In this document: positions 4,490 to 10,194 of the stretch, in pieces
How positions within the stretch are numbered: position 1 is the stretch's first letter
Layout: each line of letters opens with the position of its first letter
Source of the DNA: an uncultured Fusobacterium sp.
GTDB taxonomy: Bacteria; Fusobacteriota; Fusobacteriia; Fusobacteriales; Fusobacteriaceae
NCBI GenBank assembly: GCA_900543175.1
Contig: UQQO01000081.1
Span: 1-10,288 of the forward strand
Length of the DNA stretch: 10,288 nt
Reading direction: 5' to 3'
The notes under the pieces: model-generated
What the model saw: only the letters and a program-made list of their open reading frames with translations
Told to the model about the DNA's origin: nothing
Database searches by the model: none
Made by a program: the position numbers and the translations under genes

Positions 4490-4582
4490 ATGTCAATACC
4501 AAAATGTCAATATTGTGGAAAAGAATATAAACTTAATGAGAATATCCCATCATGGATGCCTGAATCTATTAGGAGAAAATAA
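4490..4582 (+). pseudogene. N-terminal zinc-finger fragment of the DnaC-like loader, cut by a frameshift
   Basis: ATG follows AGGAGG (4477-4482) and opens a frame that begins MSIPKCQYCGKEY and stops at TAA 4580-4582 after 30 residues. The -1 frame becomes open at 4573, exactly there, and continues as IKYIPTCDCDEKRVKQE into the loader coding region. Joined, the two halves give a CxxC plus CxC metal site followed by a charged helix, as in other phage DnaC-like proteins. One extra A in AGAAAATAAAG (A-run 4576-4579) would restore one reading frame of about 257 residues. Either the assembly dropped one A, or the gene carries a real mutation or programmed slip. Confidence 0.8.
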
Positions 4583-4668
4583 AGTACATTCCTACTTGTG
4601 ATTGTGATGAGAAAAGAGTAAAGCAAGAGGCAGAAGAAAGAGAATTTCAAAGATTAAGAGAGTGTCAA

Positions 4669-5259
4669 ATGAATAGAATTAAAAAATATAGAGACATTTC
4701 TGTTATAGACAAGAAATTCATTGATAGCACTTTTGAAAAATCTAAGATGGAAGATAAGCATATGGATATCTGTAAGAGATTTGCTGATAAGTTTGTAGAA
4801 GTTGGAACAGCACCTGCAGGGCTAATGATGTTTGGAAGTGTTGGAACTGGTAAAACTCATGCTTCTAGCTGTGTAGCAAATTTTTTAATGAATCATAATA
4901 AGACAGTCTTAGTAATGAACTTAGGTTTATATATAAACAAGCTTCAAAGAGAATGGGCTGAGGCTGAAAAAGATGTTCTAGACTATGTAAGAACTTGTGA
5001 TCTGTTAGTTATAGATGACTTTGGAGTTGAAAAAACATCAGAATATGTTAAAGATAAAACATTTGCTCTAATAGATGCTAGATACAGAACTGGAAAGCCT
5101 GTGATTATAACAACTAACTTGAATATTGTAGATATAAAAGAGAAATTTGGAGCAAGAATTTCAGACAGGATCTCTGAAATGTGCTTCCAGCTTGCAGTTG
5201 TTGGAGAAAGCAAAAGAGCTAAAAAAGCTAAAAATGAATTTTTAGAGTTCATAGCATAG
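4669..5259 (+). CDS. DnaC-like AAA+ helicase loader (ATPase part)
   Basis: Loads the replicative helicase at the origin using ATP. From the internal ATG there are 196 residues with Walker A GSVGTGKT (56-63), Walker B LLVIDD (112-117), sensor I asparagine in IITTN (150) and arginines at 163-167 in the RISDR segment (likely arginine finger), the DnaC/DnaI pattern. The real gene almost certainly begins at 4490 with a zinc-finger segment in another frame; the frame used here is open back to 4573. The internal ATG has only a weak AGAGAG ahead of it, so if the frameshift is real, expression of this part would be poor. It lies directly after the initiator gene and before two exported proteins. Confidence 0.92.
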   Translation: MNRIKKYRDISVIDKKFIDSTFEKSKMEDKHMDICKRFADKFVEVGTAPAGLMMFGSVGTGKTHASSCVANFLMNHNKTVLVMNLGLYINKLQREWAEAEKDVLDYVRTCDLLVIDDFGVEKTSEYVKDKTFALIDARYRTGKPVIITTNLNIVDIKEKFGARISDRISEMCFQLAVVGESKRAKKAKNEFLEFIA

Positions 5260-5275
5260 GAGGAGAAAAGGAAAT

Positions 5276-5611
5276 ATGAAATTTATAGCAGTTATAGGAG
5301 CAGGAGCATTATTATTAGTTTTACCATTTGCTTGTGCTAAATATGATGTTCTATACAATAGAACAGCTAGAACAGAAGTAGGGAAAAGCATAATGAATAG
5401 TGATAGAGAAATTTTTAAAAGTTCTAAACCTTATATAGAAAACTCAATTCAAACATTACATAGTTATAAAATGCAATATGATTTAGCTAGTGATGAAGAT
5501 AAACAAATTATAGCTAATAATATAAAATCTGAGTTTGCTAATTTTGATAGCAATTTGATAGAAAACAATAATTTAAAACATTTTTTAGAAAGTATTAGAG
5601 GAGGATATTAA
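5276..5611 (+). CDS. Exported or membrane-anchored small protein, unknown function
   Basis: 111 residues, with GGAGGAG (5259-5265) and AAGG upstream of the ATG. Residues 3-20 are strongly hydrophobic (FIAVIGAGALLLVLPFA) and are followed by A-C-A/K, a possible signal peptidase I site after residue 21; the cysteine does not sit in a good lipobox. The remaining 90 residues are polar, helical and Asn/Ser-rich, without recognisable motif. It lies between the helicase loader and a lipoprotein gene, 2 bases from the latter, so the two are probably made together at the cell envelope. Confidence 0.8.
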   Translation: MKFIAVIGAGALLLVLPFACAKYDVLYNRTARTEVGKSIMNSDREIFKSSKPYIENSIQTLHSYKMQYDLASDEDKQIIANNIKSEFANFDSNLIENNNLKHFLESIRGGY

Positions 5612-5613
5612 GA

Positions 5614-6171
5614 ATGAAAAAATTATTAGTTATAGGGGCATTAATAGGAATGATTGTAGGTTGTGAATCAGTACCAGCACAAAAGACATCAACTGATATA
5701 GAAAGAGAGAAACAGGAGAAGTTATCTAAACAGGCTATTGAATCAGTAGGACTTCCGAATATAGCAAACTTTTATGAGAAAAAAACTTTAAAGAAAATTC
5801 TTGAAATGAGAGACAATCCAAAACTAATAAACTATTTTTATACCAAAAATAATATGTCTGGAAAATGGGTATATGAGGGTAAATGTATAGGGTTTGGAAT
5901 TTCTTACACAACTCAATATACTAATCCTGAAAAGATAACAATAACTAAAGATCTTGATATGGGTTCTGGATGGGGAGATCAAACAAATGTTATACAGCAA
6001 GCAGACCCTAACGGACTTTATTCAGTGCCAAATGGAACAGCAACTTGGATAATGAGAGTTACAGATGATGGCAAAACTATTGTTGACTATATAGAAAGTG
6101 AAATAAGAGTATCACAAAATAAAATTCCTGCAAGATTATGTGAAAAATGGAGTTTACCTGAAAATTATTAA
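5614..6171 (+). CDS. Putative lipoprotein, unknown function
   Basis: 185 residues with a classical lipoprotein signal: MKK, a hydrophobic core and lipobox I-V-G-C with Cys17 as the lipidation site. After a polar linker (residues 18-45) comes a helical part and then a beta-rich C-terminal domain of about residues 88-165 with GKWVYEGKC, GFGISYTTQY and TATWIMRV strands. Two or three cysteines remain in the exported part (Cys92, Cys176). The ribosome binding site GAGGAGG overlaps the end of the preceding gene. Surface lipoproteins in phage early regions are often superinfection-exclusion factors; that role is only a guess here. Confidence 0.85.
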   Translation: MKKLLVIGALIGMIVGCESVPAQKTSTDIEREKQEKLSKQAIESVGLPNIANFYEKKTLKKILEMRDNPKLINYFYTKNNMSGKWVYEGKCIGFGISYTTQYTNPEKITITKDLDMGSGWGDQTNVIQQADPNGLYSVPNGTATWIMRVTDDGKTIVDYIESEIRVSQNKIPARLCEKWSLPENY

Positions 6172-6190
6172 ATACTTTGGAGATGAGAAA

Positions 6191-6493
6191 ATGAAAAAAC
6201 TATTCACTAAGAACATCGCTAAAACTGAGGAGATGAGGACTTGGTTTATGTCTATGGCAACAGAGGGATATGAGTATATAGGGGTATTCAACTATAAAGA
6301 TTATATGATTTTTGTTGATAATATACCTGAAAATGGTCAGATTCTTAAACATATCTCAATATCAAGAGATAAAAAGCTTGATGAGAGAGATATAAAAGTT
6401 ATAGCTGAACACTTTATAGGAGAAAAATATAAAATATATGGCAACATTTTACCAGTTTATGTAGTGAATGTTTGGGAGGTTAAAGATGTCTAA
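6191..6493 (+). CDS. Small phage protein, unknown function (possible DUF7694-like)
   Basis: 100 residues starting at MKKLFTKN, chosen because GGAGATGAG lies just ahead; an in-frame ATG at 6140 would overlap the lipoprotein gene and lacks a site. The middle HISISRDKKLDERDIKVIAEHFIGE, with a strand followed by a helix, and the late VVNVWE strand recall small phage proteins of the DUF7694 kind, but this is from memory. No catalytic motif. Its last 8 bases overlap the next gene. Confidence 0.75.
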   Translation: MKKLFTKNIAKTEEMRTWFMSMATEGYEYIGVFNYKDYMIFVDNIPENGQILKHISISRDKKLDERDIKVIAEHFIGEKYKIYGNILPVYVVNVWEVKDV

Positions 6494-6734
6494 TAGAGTT
6501 TATCCTGAGGTTGTAGAGATATACGAGAATGAAAAGCATCTTGTGTATCTCTATGAAATATACAGGAACGGAGAAAAAAACTATTACTTGAGCATAGGTC
6601 TAAAGGGAGATTTTAGGCAAAAGATAGAGTCTAAGACATTCTCTGGGGATTACTCAAGAGAATATATTGAAAGTTGGTTAAAATCAAAAATAGGAGCTTT
6701 CAGAAAGTGTGGAGGAGATGGGGAAAATGATTAG
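6486..6734 (+). CDS. Small phage protein, unknown function
   Basis: 82 residues starting at MSNRVYPE, with GGGAGG at 6474-6479; an in-frame start at 6468 lies before that site and is not supported. The sequence is a mix of strands and helix (HLVYLYEIYRNGEKNYYLSIGLKGD, then a helical SREYIESWLKSKIGAF). Rich in Tyr and Glu, no motif recognised. It overlaps the preceding gene by 8 bases and the following dUTPase gene by 8 bases, so translation of the three is probably coupled. Confidence 0.7.
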   Translation: MSNRVYPEVVEIYENEKHLVYLYEIYRNGEKNYYLSIGLKGDFRQKIESKTFSGDYSREYIESWLKSKIGAFRKCGGDGEND

Positions 6735-7269
6735 TAAACCTAGATGTTTTCTTGATTTATTAGAGTTACAAAGAATTTTAGATGATAAGGTCTCAAAACC
6801 TCGTGAGAATGGATTCGAGCCTCGAAAGAGAAATAAGCAAGATATTTTATCAGCACTAGATGATGAGTTCCAAGAATGGCAAAAAGAACTTCCTTACGAG
6901 TATAATTTCAAAACTTGGAAGCAGAAAGAATATAACAGAGAGAAAGAACTGGAAGAGTTTGTTGATGTGCTATTTTTCTTCTTACAATATGTGAATTATG
7001 AAGCTGAGACTGATGATGAAATTATAGAAGATTTTGAAAAATTCTTTTATGCACCTGTAGATTCAGGAATAGAAATATCTTGCAATTTATTATACTGGAT
7101 TAAATATTTCAAAGGCAATCTTTGGTGTAATAATGTAGAAGAAGCTCTATATTGCTGGATTCTTATAGCGTATATAAGAAGATTCGATAATGAGATATTT
7201 GACACTTACTGGAAGAAATGGCAATTTAACATGGGAAGACAAAATAAAGATTGGGTGATCCAAGAATGA
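6727..7269 (+). CDS. Dimeric dUTPase (all-alpha NTP pyrophosphohydrolase)
   Basis: Hydrolyses dUTP (and possibly dUDP) to dUMP, keeping uracil out of phage DNA and feeding dTMP synthesis. From ATG 6727 it has 180 residues, with GGAGGAG at 6711-6717 ahead. The metal-binding pattern of the MazG/dUTPase superfamily is present: E47-F-Q-E50-W and, after a 26-residue spacer, E77-F-V-D80 followed by a hydrophobic helix VLFFFLQY. The N-terminal LLELQRILDDKV helix and the Trp-rich C-terminal helices (FDTYWKKWQFN) are also typical of the dimeric phage dUTPase family (dUTPase_2). The length fits the family. The end overlaps the next small gene by ATGA. Confidence 0.88.
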   Translation: MISKPRCFLDLLELQRILDDKVSKPRENGFEPRKRNKQDILSALDDEFQEWQKELPYEYNFKTWKQKEYNREKELEEFVDVLFFFLQYVNYEAETDDEIIEDFEKFFYAPVDSGIEISCNLLYWIKYFKGNLWCNNVEEALYCWILIAYIRRFDNEIFDTYWKKWQFNMGRQNKDWVIQE

Positions 7270-7364
7270 AAAATAAAATATTTATTCAAATAGATGTCTA
7301 TAGAGGTATTTTCTCAAAGTACCCTGTAGACACTCTTTATGAGTTAGTAGAGGTGGAGCAATGA
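7266..7364 (+). CDS. Very small phage protein, 32 residues
   Basis: Starts with ATGA overlapping the dUTPase stop and ends with another ATGA overlap with the next gene, a strong sign of a translated frame. The sequence is KIFIQIDVYRGIFSKYP, then VDTLYELVEVEQ. Strand, turn, short helix and strand resemble a common family of tiny phage proteins with an IxVxGGxVxxVY pattern, although the Gly-Gly is not intact. Function unknown. Confidence 0.6.
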   Translation: MKNKIFIQIDVYRGIFSKYPVDTLYELVEVEQ

Positions 7365-7483
7365 ATATAACTTCTATTTTGTTAGTTGGAGCAATATTTA
7401 TATTATTTCTTATAGTTATTTGTGCATTTATTTTAAATTCAATGATAGATGAGTGGGAAGATAACTATAAGAAAGGGAAATAG
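7361..7483 (+). CDS. Small single-span membrane protein, 40 residues
   Basis: Overlaps the previous gene by ATGA, with GAGGTGGAG just before it as ribosome binding site. Residues 4-25 are one long hydrophobic segment (SILLVGAIFILFLIVICAFI), followed by an acidic then basic tail (MIDEWEDNYKKGK). It is probably anchored in the inner membrane with the tail in the cytoplasm. No family recognised. Confidence 0.7.
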   Translation: MNITSILLVGAIFILFLIVICAFILNSMIDEWEDNYKKGK

Positions 7484-7492
7484 GGAGGATAA

Positions 7493-7963
7493 ATGAGTAA
7501 AGTATCTGAAAGAGATGTATTGAGAAAAGTTTGTACTAGAATTGCAGAAATTGGAGGACTTAAAGGTATTTCTAGTAGAAACTTAAATAATATAGAATCT
7601 GCTAGAAAAGGAGTAAAGGAACTGCTTGATGAGTATGCTGATAAAAAACATCTAGCTGAGCTTGAAAGACTAAAAGAAAATTTTAACATTGTAAAAACTA
7701 TAAGCGATAAGATAACTGAAGAAAACTGTAAGTTAAAAACTGAAAATCATGACTTGAAAGCTCTTTTAAAAGATAAAAATGCTATCATCTCAGAGATAAC
7801 AACTGAAAATAATAAGTTAAGAGCTGAAAAAGATAACTTGAATGATGTTATCTTTCAGTATAGAGAAATAGTAGAGAAGTTAAAGAAAGAAAATAAGTGG
7901 CTAAAAGAAGAAAATGACTTTCTTTCTCAACCTTGGTATGTGAGATTATTCAATTATAGGTGA
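7493..7963 (+). CDS. Coiled-coil phage protein, unknown function
   Basis: 156 residues; GGGAGG precedes the ATG. Residues 1-45 form a small helical head (VSERDVLRKVCTRIAEIGG). Residues about 48-145 are a long coiled coil with heptad-like Leu/Ile and Asn/Glu repeats (ENCKLKTENHDLKALLKDKN, then ENNKLRAEKDNL). A short aromatic tail PWYVRLFNYR ends it. The coiled coil predicts a dimer. It lies between a membrane peptide and RusA and is separated from RusA by 4 bases. Function not recognised; a scaffold or single-strand-DNA-related role would be a guess. Confidence 0.78.
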   Translation: MSKVSERDVLRKVCTRIAEIGGLKGISSRNLNNIESARKGVKELLDEYADKKHLAELERLKENFNIVKTISDKITEENCKLKTENHDLKALLKDKNAIISEITTENNKLRAEKDNLNDVIFQYREIVEKLKKENKWLKEENDFLSQPWYVRLFNYR

Positions 7964-7967
7964 TCTA

Positions 7968-8354
7968 ATGAATAAAGATAGGAGTATTTTTATAAAAGGT
8001 AATATTCCAAGCTCTAAAAATAGCAAGCAATGGACAGGAAAGATGTTAATTAACTCTAAGACTGTCAGAGCTTATGAAAAAAACTATTCTTTCCAATGGT
8101 ATCTACAAGAGAATATAAAAAAGATTAAAGAACTCTTAAAAGGTAAATCAAAGCCTTACAGGATAGGCTTTTATTTTATAAGAGATTCAGCTAGAAAATT
8201 TGATTATATAAATGCAGCTCAATTACCTTGTGACTTGATGGTTAAAGCTGGAATGATTGATGATGATAATTGTAATGAGATTATTCCAGTTTTCATGGGC
8301 TATGAAGTAGATAAGAAAAATGCTGGTGTTAGAATTACAGTGCTAGATGATTAA
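7968..8354 (+). CDS. RusA-like Holliday junction resolvase
   Basis: Probably cuts branched DNA (Holliday junctions) arising in phage replication and recombination, acting as a metal-dependent dimer. 128 residues, the usual RusA length. Typical features: the N-terminal strand and IPSSKNSKQW loop (14-22), KFDYIN with Asp79 and Asn82, CDLMVKAG with Asp89, IDDDN with Asp98-100, then PVFMGYEVDKKNAGVRI closing strands. In E. coli RusA the first acidic site reads D-x-D-N; here the second Asp position is Ile (D-Y-I-N), so the metal site differs slightly, as in some Gram-positive phage relatives. A GGTGAT sequence serves as a modest ribosome binding site. The next gene starts after 10 bases. Confidence 0.88.
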   Translation: MNKDRSIFIKGNIPSSKNSKQWTGKMLINSKTVRAYEKNYSFQWYLQENIKKIKELLKGKSKPYRIGFYFIRDSARKFDYINAAQLPCDLMVKAGMIDDDNCNEIIPVFMGYEVDKKNAGVRITVLDD

Positions 8355-8364
8355 GGAGCTAGAA

Positions 8365-8556
8365 ATGAAATATTACTGTAAATGTGGTGAGCTTATAGCA
8401 GATATTAAAAGACATGACCTTTTTAGCACTTTTGGTAGAAGAACTTGGTTAGAAGGAAAAGTTTTGAAAATCAAGTGTAAGAAGTGCAGAGAGGTAGTAG
8501 AGATTGAATTGAGAAAGAAGGAGGATACAAAATGGCAAAATATAGAAAACAAGTAA
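8365..8556 (+). CDS. Small zinc-ribbon protein
   Basis: 63 residues from ATG 8365; AAGGAG at 8353-8358 fits this start better than the ATG at 8347, which overlaps the RusA end. Two cysteine pairs, C-K-C (residues 5-7) and C-K-K-C (about 38-41), make a likely zinc ribbon with an intervening basic strand-turn-strand (GKVLKIKCKKC). Such small ribbons in phages usually bind nucleic acid or proteins; no specific role is visible. The end overlaps the start of the next gene by 25 bases. Confidence 0.75.
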   Translation: MKYYCKCGELIADIKRHDLFSTFGRRTWLEGKVLKIKCKKCREVVEIELRKKEDTKWQNIENK

Positions 8557-8705
8557 CTTTAACAGGTGTAAATGGACATAAAATATATTTAACTGAAATG
8601 AATGATAAAAAAACTGCTGTGGAAATTGAGAAGATGATCTCGTTTCTACCTTTTAACATAGAACAAACAATAGATTTTTTAATAAAAATAGGAATGACAA
8701 AATAA
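8532..8705 (+). CDS. Small protein, unknown function, 57 residues
   Basis: ATG follows GAAGGAGG (8516-8523) and begins inside the last codons of the zinc-ribbon gene. The N-terminal half is beta-like (KQVTLTGVNGHKIYLTE), the C-terminal half helical (KTAVEIEKMISFLP, then EQTIDFLIKIGMTK). This strand-then-helix layout with basic ends could be a small DNA-binding protein, but no family is recognised. It is the last gene of the long plus-strand run that starts at the initiator; a weak hairpin and T-rich stretch at 8711-8732 may end the transcript. Confidence 0.65.
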   Translation: MAKYRKQVTLTGVNGHKIYLTEMNDKKTAVEIEKMISFLPFNIEQTIDFLIKIGMTK

Positions 8706-8763
8706 TTTTTCCTTTCTAAAGCAAGGTATTTTTGGGGTTTGTGGAGTACAATAAAAAAATATC

Positions 8764-8805
8764 TTGACTGTCGCAACGATTGATTATATAATATCGTTAC
8801 GATAT
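8764..8805 (+). promoter_or_regulatory. Near-consensus promoter with two palindromic operators
   Basis: -35 TTGACT (8764-8769), 17-base spacer and -10 TATAAT (8787-8792). TCGCAACGA (8771-8779) lies in the spacer; the perfect 15-bp palindrome ATATCGTTACGATAT (8791-8805) covers the end of the -10 and the start site. Both share TCG(C/T)NACGA, with centres 23 bases apart, close to two helical turns. A protein bound here would block the promoter. The AbrB-like product of the gene 12 bases downstream is the obvious candidate for autoregulation. Confidence 0.8.
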
Positions 8806-8816
8806 AGGAGGAGCAA

Positions 8817-8993
8817 ATGGAAAAAAGAATTCTAAAAGTTTCTTTTGGAAAAAGTGGTTCTGGAAGTATATCCCCGAAACTAAGTATTCCTAAATCTTTC
8901 CTTGATAAAATTGATATAACTCAAGAAGAAAGAGAAATAGAAATCGAAGTAAATGAGGATAGTAAAGAAATCATTATAAGAAAAAAGAAATAA
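8817..8993 (+). CDS. AbrB/MazE/SpoVT-like DNA-binding protein
   Basis: 58 residues, with AGGAGGAG ahead of the ATG. The sequence (RILKVSFGKSGSGSISPK, LSIPKSFLDKIDIT, EREIEIEVNEDSKEIIIRKKK) has the swapped-hairpin layout of AbrB-like proteins: strand, Gly/Ser turn, I-P-K-S-F helix start with a short L-D-K-I-D-I turn, and two C-terminal strands ending in basic residues. Such proteins dimerise and bind DNA, as transition-state regulators or antitoxins. No toxin-like gene follows directly. The two-operator promoter supports autoregulation, and it may also control the region at 8998-9101 and the antirepressor operon. Confidence 0.8.
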   Translation: MEKRILKVSFGKSGSGSISPKLSIPKSFLDKIDITQEEREIEIEVNEDSKEIIIRKKK

Positions 8994-9027
8994 AAAAAGC
9001 TCCCATATGTCCGAAAACACATAGGAG
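8991..9027 (-). terminator. Intrinsic terminator reading leftwards (minus strand)
   Basis: On the minus strand CTCCTATGT, an 8-base loop and ACATATGGGAG form a stem of 5 plus 4 bp with a 2-base bulge, followed directly by GC and seven T (complement of the A-run 8992-8998). There is no T-run on the plus side, so it serves leftward transcription only. Its GGAG/CTCC arm at 9024-9027 is shared with the junction structure at 9024-9101. Confidence 0.7.
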
Positions 9028-9101
9028 TTAGTGTAATATTACCAATATTACACGTAGTACAATAATGTACCGTGACAAGTATATTGTACTACACTAACTC
9101 C
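9024..9101. promoter_or_regulatory. Nested inverted repeats forming a possible three-way junction or operator complex
   Basis: Three perfect stems fit together. P1 is GGAGTTA/TAACTCC (9024-9030 with 9095-9101, extendable to 12 bp). P2 is GTGTAATATT-ACC-AATATTACAC (9031-9053). P3 is GTAGTACAATA/TATTGTACTAC (9054-9064 with 9082-9092) around 17 bases. Together they occupy all 78 bases with only two unpaired junction bases. A minus-strand promoter TTGTAT-N17-TACAAT (9111-9106, 9088-9083) overlaps P3, so the repeats may be repressor sites. Their position between the AbrB-like gene and the antirepressor operon suggests a regulatory region. It may act as DNA or RNA. Confidence 0.6.
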
Positions 9102-9128
9102 AAAAATACAAGTTTTAGGAGGAAAAAT

Positions 9129-9413
9129 ATGTTATCAGAAGATGCAAAATTAGTTATTGACTTTATGGAAGAGTGTAGATCTCAAGGAACTATAAAAGAT
9201 GAGTTATACACTAAAGTTGAAGAAATGTATTCAGCTCTATACCAATTAGAAGATTTAATAAAGGGTAATAAAGAGCAAACAGAAGTATTTTTAAAGTTGG
9301 AAACTTTATTAATTGAAGTATTAAATTTAACTAAAGATACTTACTTTGAATATGGAGATAACTTTGCACAAGTCAGAGAAAGCAAATTTTTTAAATGTAT
9401 TAAGGAGGCATAG
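9129..9413 (+). CDS. Small helical phage protein, unknown function
   Basis: ATG follows TTAGGAGG (9115-9122); an earlier in-frame GTG at 9072 lies inside the palindromic region and has no ribosome binding site. The 94 residues are acidic and almost fully helical (LSEDAKLVIDFMEE, KVEEMYSALYQLEDLI, VFLKLETLLIEVLNLTKDTY). No motif is recognised. It is the first gene after the junction structure and is followed by the antirepressor after 7 bases, with the antirepressor ribosome binding site inside its last codons. Confidence 0.75.
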   Translation: MLSEDAKLVIDFMEECRSQGTIKDELYTKVEEMYSALYQLEDLIKGNKEQTEVFLKLETLLIEVLNLTKDTYFEYGDNFAQVRESKFFKCIKEA

Positions 9414-9420
9414 TAGTAGT

Positions 9421-10191
9421 ATGAATGAAATAGCAATATTAGAAGCAAAAAAGGATACAATAACATCACTTGAATTATTAGACCAAATAAACTTCTTTAG
9501 AAAAGAGGAAGGGAACAGAGTAGAACTTAAACATAATGATTTACTAAAAGTAATTAGAGATGAATTTGAGGAAGAAATCTCACTGGGGAAAATTTCCCAG
9601 TCAACTTATACAAACGAAAGGGGTAGGGAATATCCAATGTTTGTATTAACATTATCACAAGCAAAACAAGTTTTAGTTAGAGAAAGCAAGTTTGTAAGAA
9701 AAAGGACAATAGAATATATTGAAGAACTAGAAGATAAATTATCAGTAAAAGCTCCTAAGACATTAAAAGAAGCTTTAGTGTTAGCTTTAGAGCAACAAGA
9801 AAAAATTGAGAAACTAGAACTAGAAAATAAAGTTAAAGCACAACAGATAGCAGAACTACAACCTAAAGGAACATATTACGATTTAGTATTACAATGTCCA
9901 AACTTGCTAAGCATAACTGTTATTGCTAAAGATTATGGAGAAAGTGGACAGTGGTTAAATAATAAATTGCACGAATTAGGAGTTCAATATAAACAAGGAG
10001 ACATATGGTTACTATATCAAAAATATGCAGATAAAGGATATACAAAAACTAAAACTCAACCAATAACAAGAAGTACAGGACCAGATGTTAAAATGCATAC
10101 CTATTGGACGCAAAAAGGTAGATTATTTATTTATGAGATTTTAAAAAATATTGGTATTCTACCTAAAATTGAAAAAGAAAATGTGGCATAA
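9421..10191 (+). CDS. Phage antirepressor (Rha-type N-terminus, KilAC C-terminus)
   Basis: 256 residues. ATG at 9421 is preceded by AAGGAGG (9403-9409). An open frame back to 9346 overlaps the previous gene and lacks a site. Residues about 12-105 match the Rha/pRha layout: FRKEEGNRVELKHNDLL, an acidic helix RDEFEEE, then YPMFVLTLSQAKQVLVRESK and FVRKRTIEYI. A coiled linker (118-148) joins the C-terminal KilAC domain of about 150-247 (YYDLVLQ, ITVIAKDYG, LNNKLHELGVQY, HTYWTQKGRLFIYEIL). Proteins with this pair of domains act as antirepressors or regulators in temperate phages, which suggests the element is or was temperate. The next gene begins 3 bases after the stop. Confidence 0.9.
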   Translation: MNEIAILEAKKDTITSLELLDQINFFRKEEGNRVELKHNDLLKVIRDEFEEEISLGKISQSTYTNERGREYPMFVLTLSQAKQVLVRESKFVRKRTIEYIEELEDKLSVKAPKTLKEALVLALEQQEKIEKLELENKVKAQQIAELQPKGTYYDLVLQCPNLLSITVIAKDYGESGQWLNNKLHELGVQYKQGDIWLLYQKYADKGYTKTKTQPITRSTGPDVKMHTYWTQKGRLFIYEILKNIGILPKIEKENVA

Positions 10192-10194
10192 ATT

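Noticed and set aside
4580..4630. Readthrough of the TAA in the loader gene by the odd tRNA
   Set aside because: Continuing in the same frame soon meets another TAA and gives no sensible protein; the continuation is clearly in the -1 frame.
4983..5252. Minus-strand open frame opposite the helicase loader
   Set aside because: A shadow of the conserved AAA+ coding sequence, with no start signal.
7465..7689. Minus-strand open frame opposite the coiled-coil gene
   Set aside because: Ser/Leu/Phe-rich composition mirrors the Glu/Lys-rich coding strand; no ribosome binding site.
8471..8776. Minus-strand open frame opposite the 8365 and 8532 genes
   Set aside because: It overlaps two well-started plus-strand genes and the strong promoter at 8764, and has no ribosome binding site.
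8817..8993. A complete toxin-antitoxin pair
   Set aside because: The AbrB/MazE-like protein could be an antitoxin, but the downstream genes are a helical unknown after 135 bases and an antirepressor, neither toxin-like.
9034..9042. TAATATTAC, the nick-site nonanucleotide of geminivirus-type origins
   Set aside because: Here it lies in a stem rather than a loop, no Rep-type nickase gene is visible, and the motif is easy to find by chance in AT-rich DNA.
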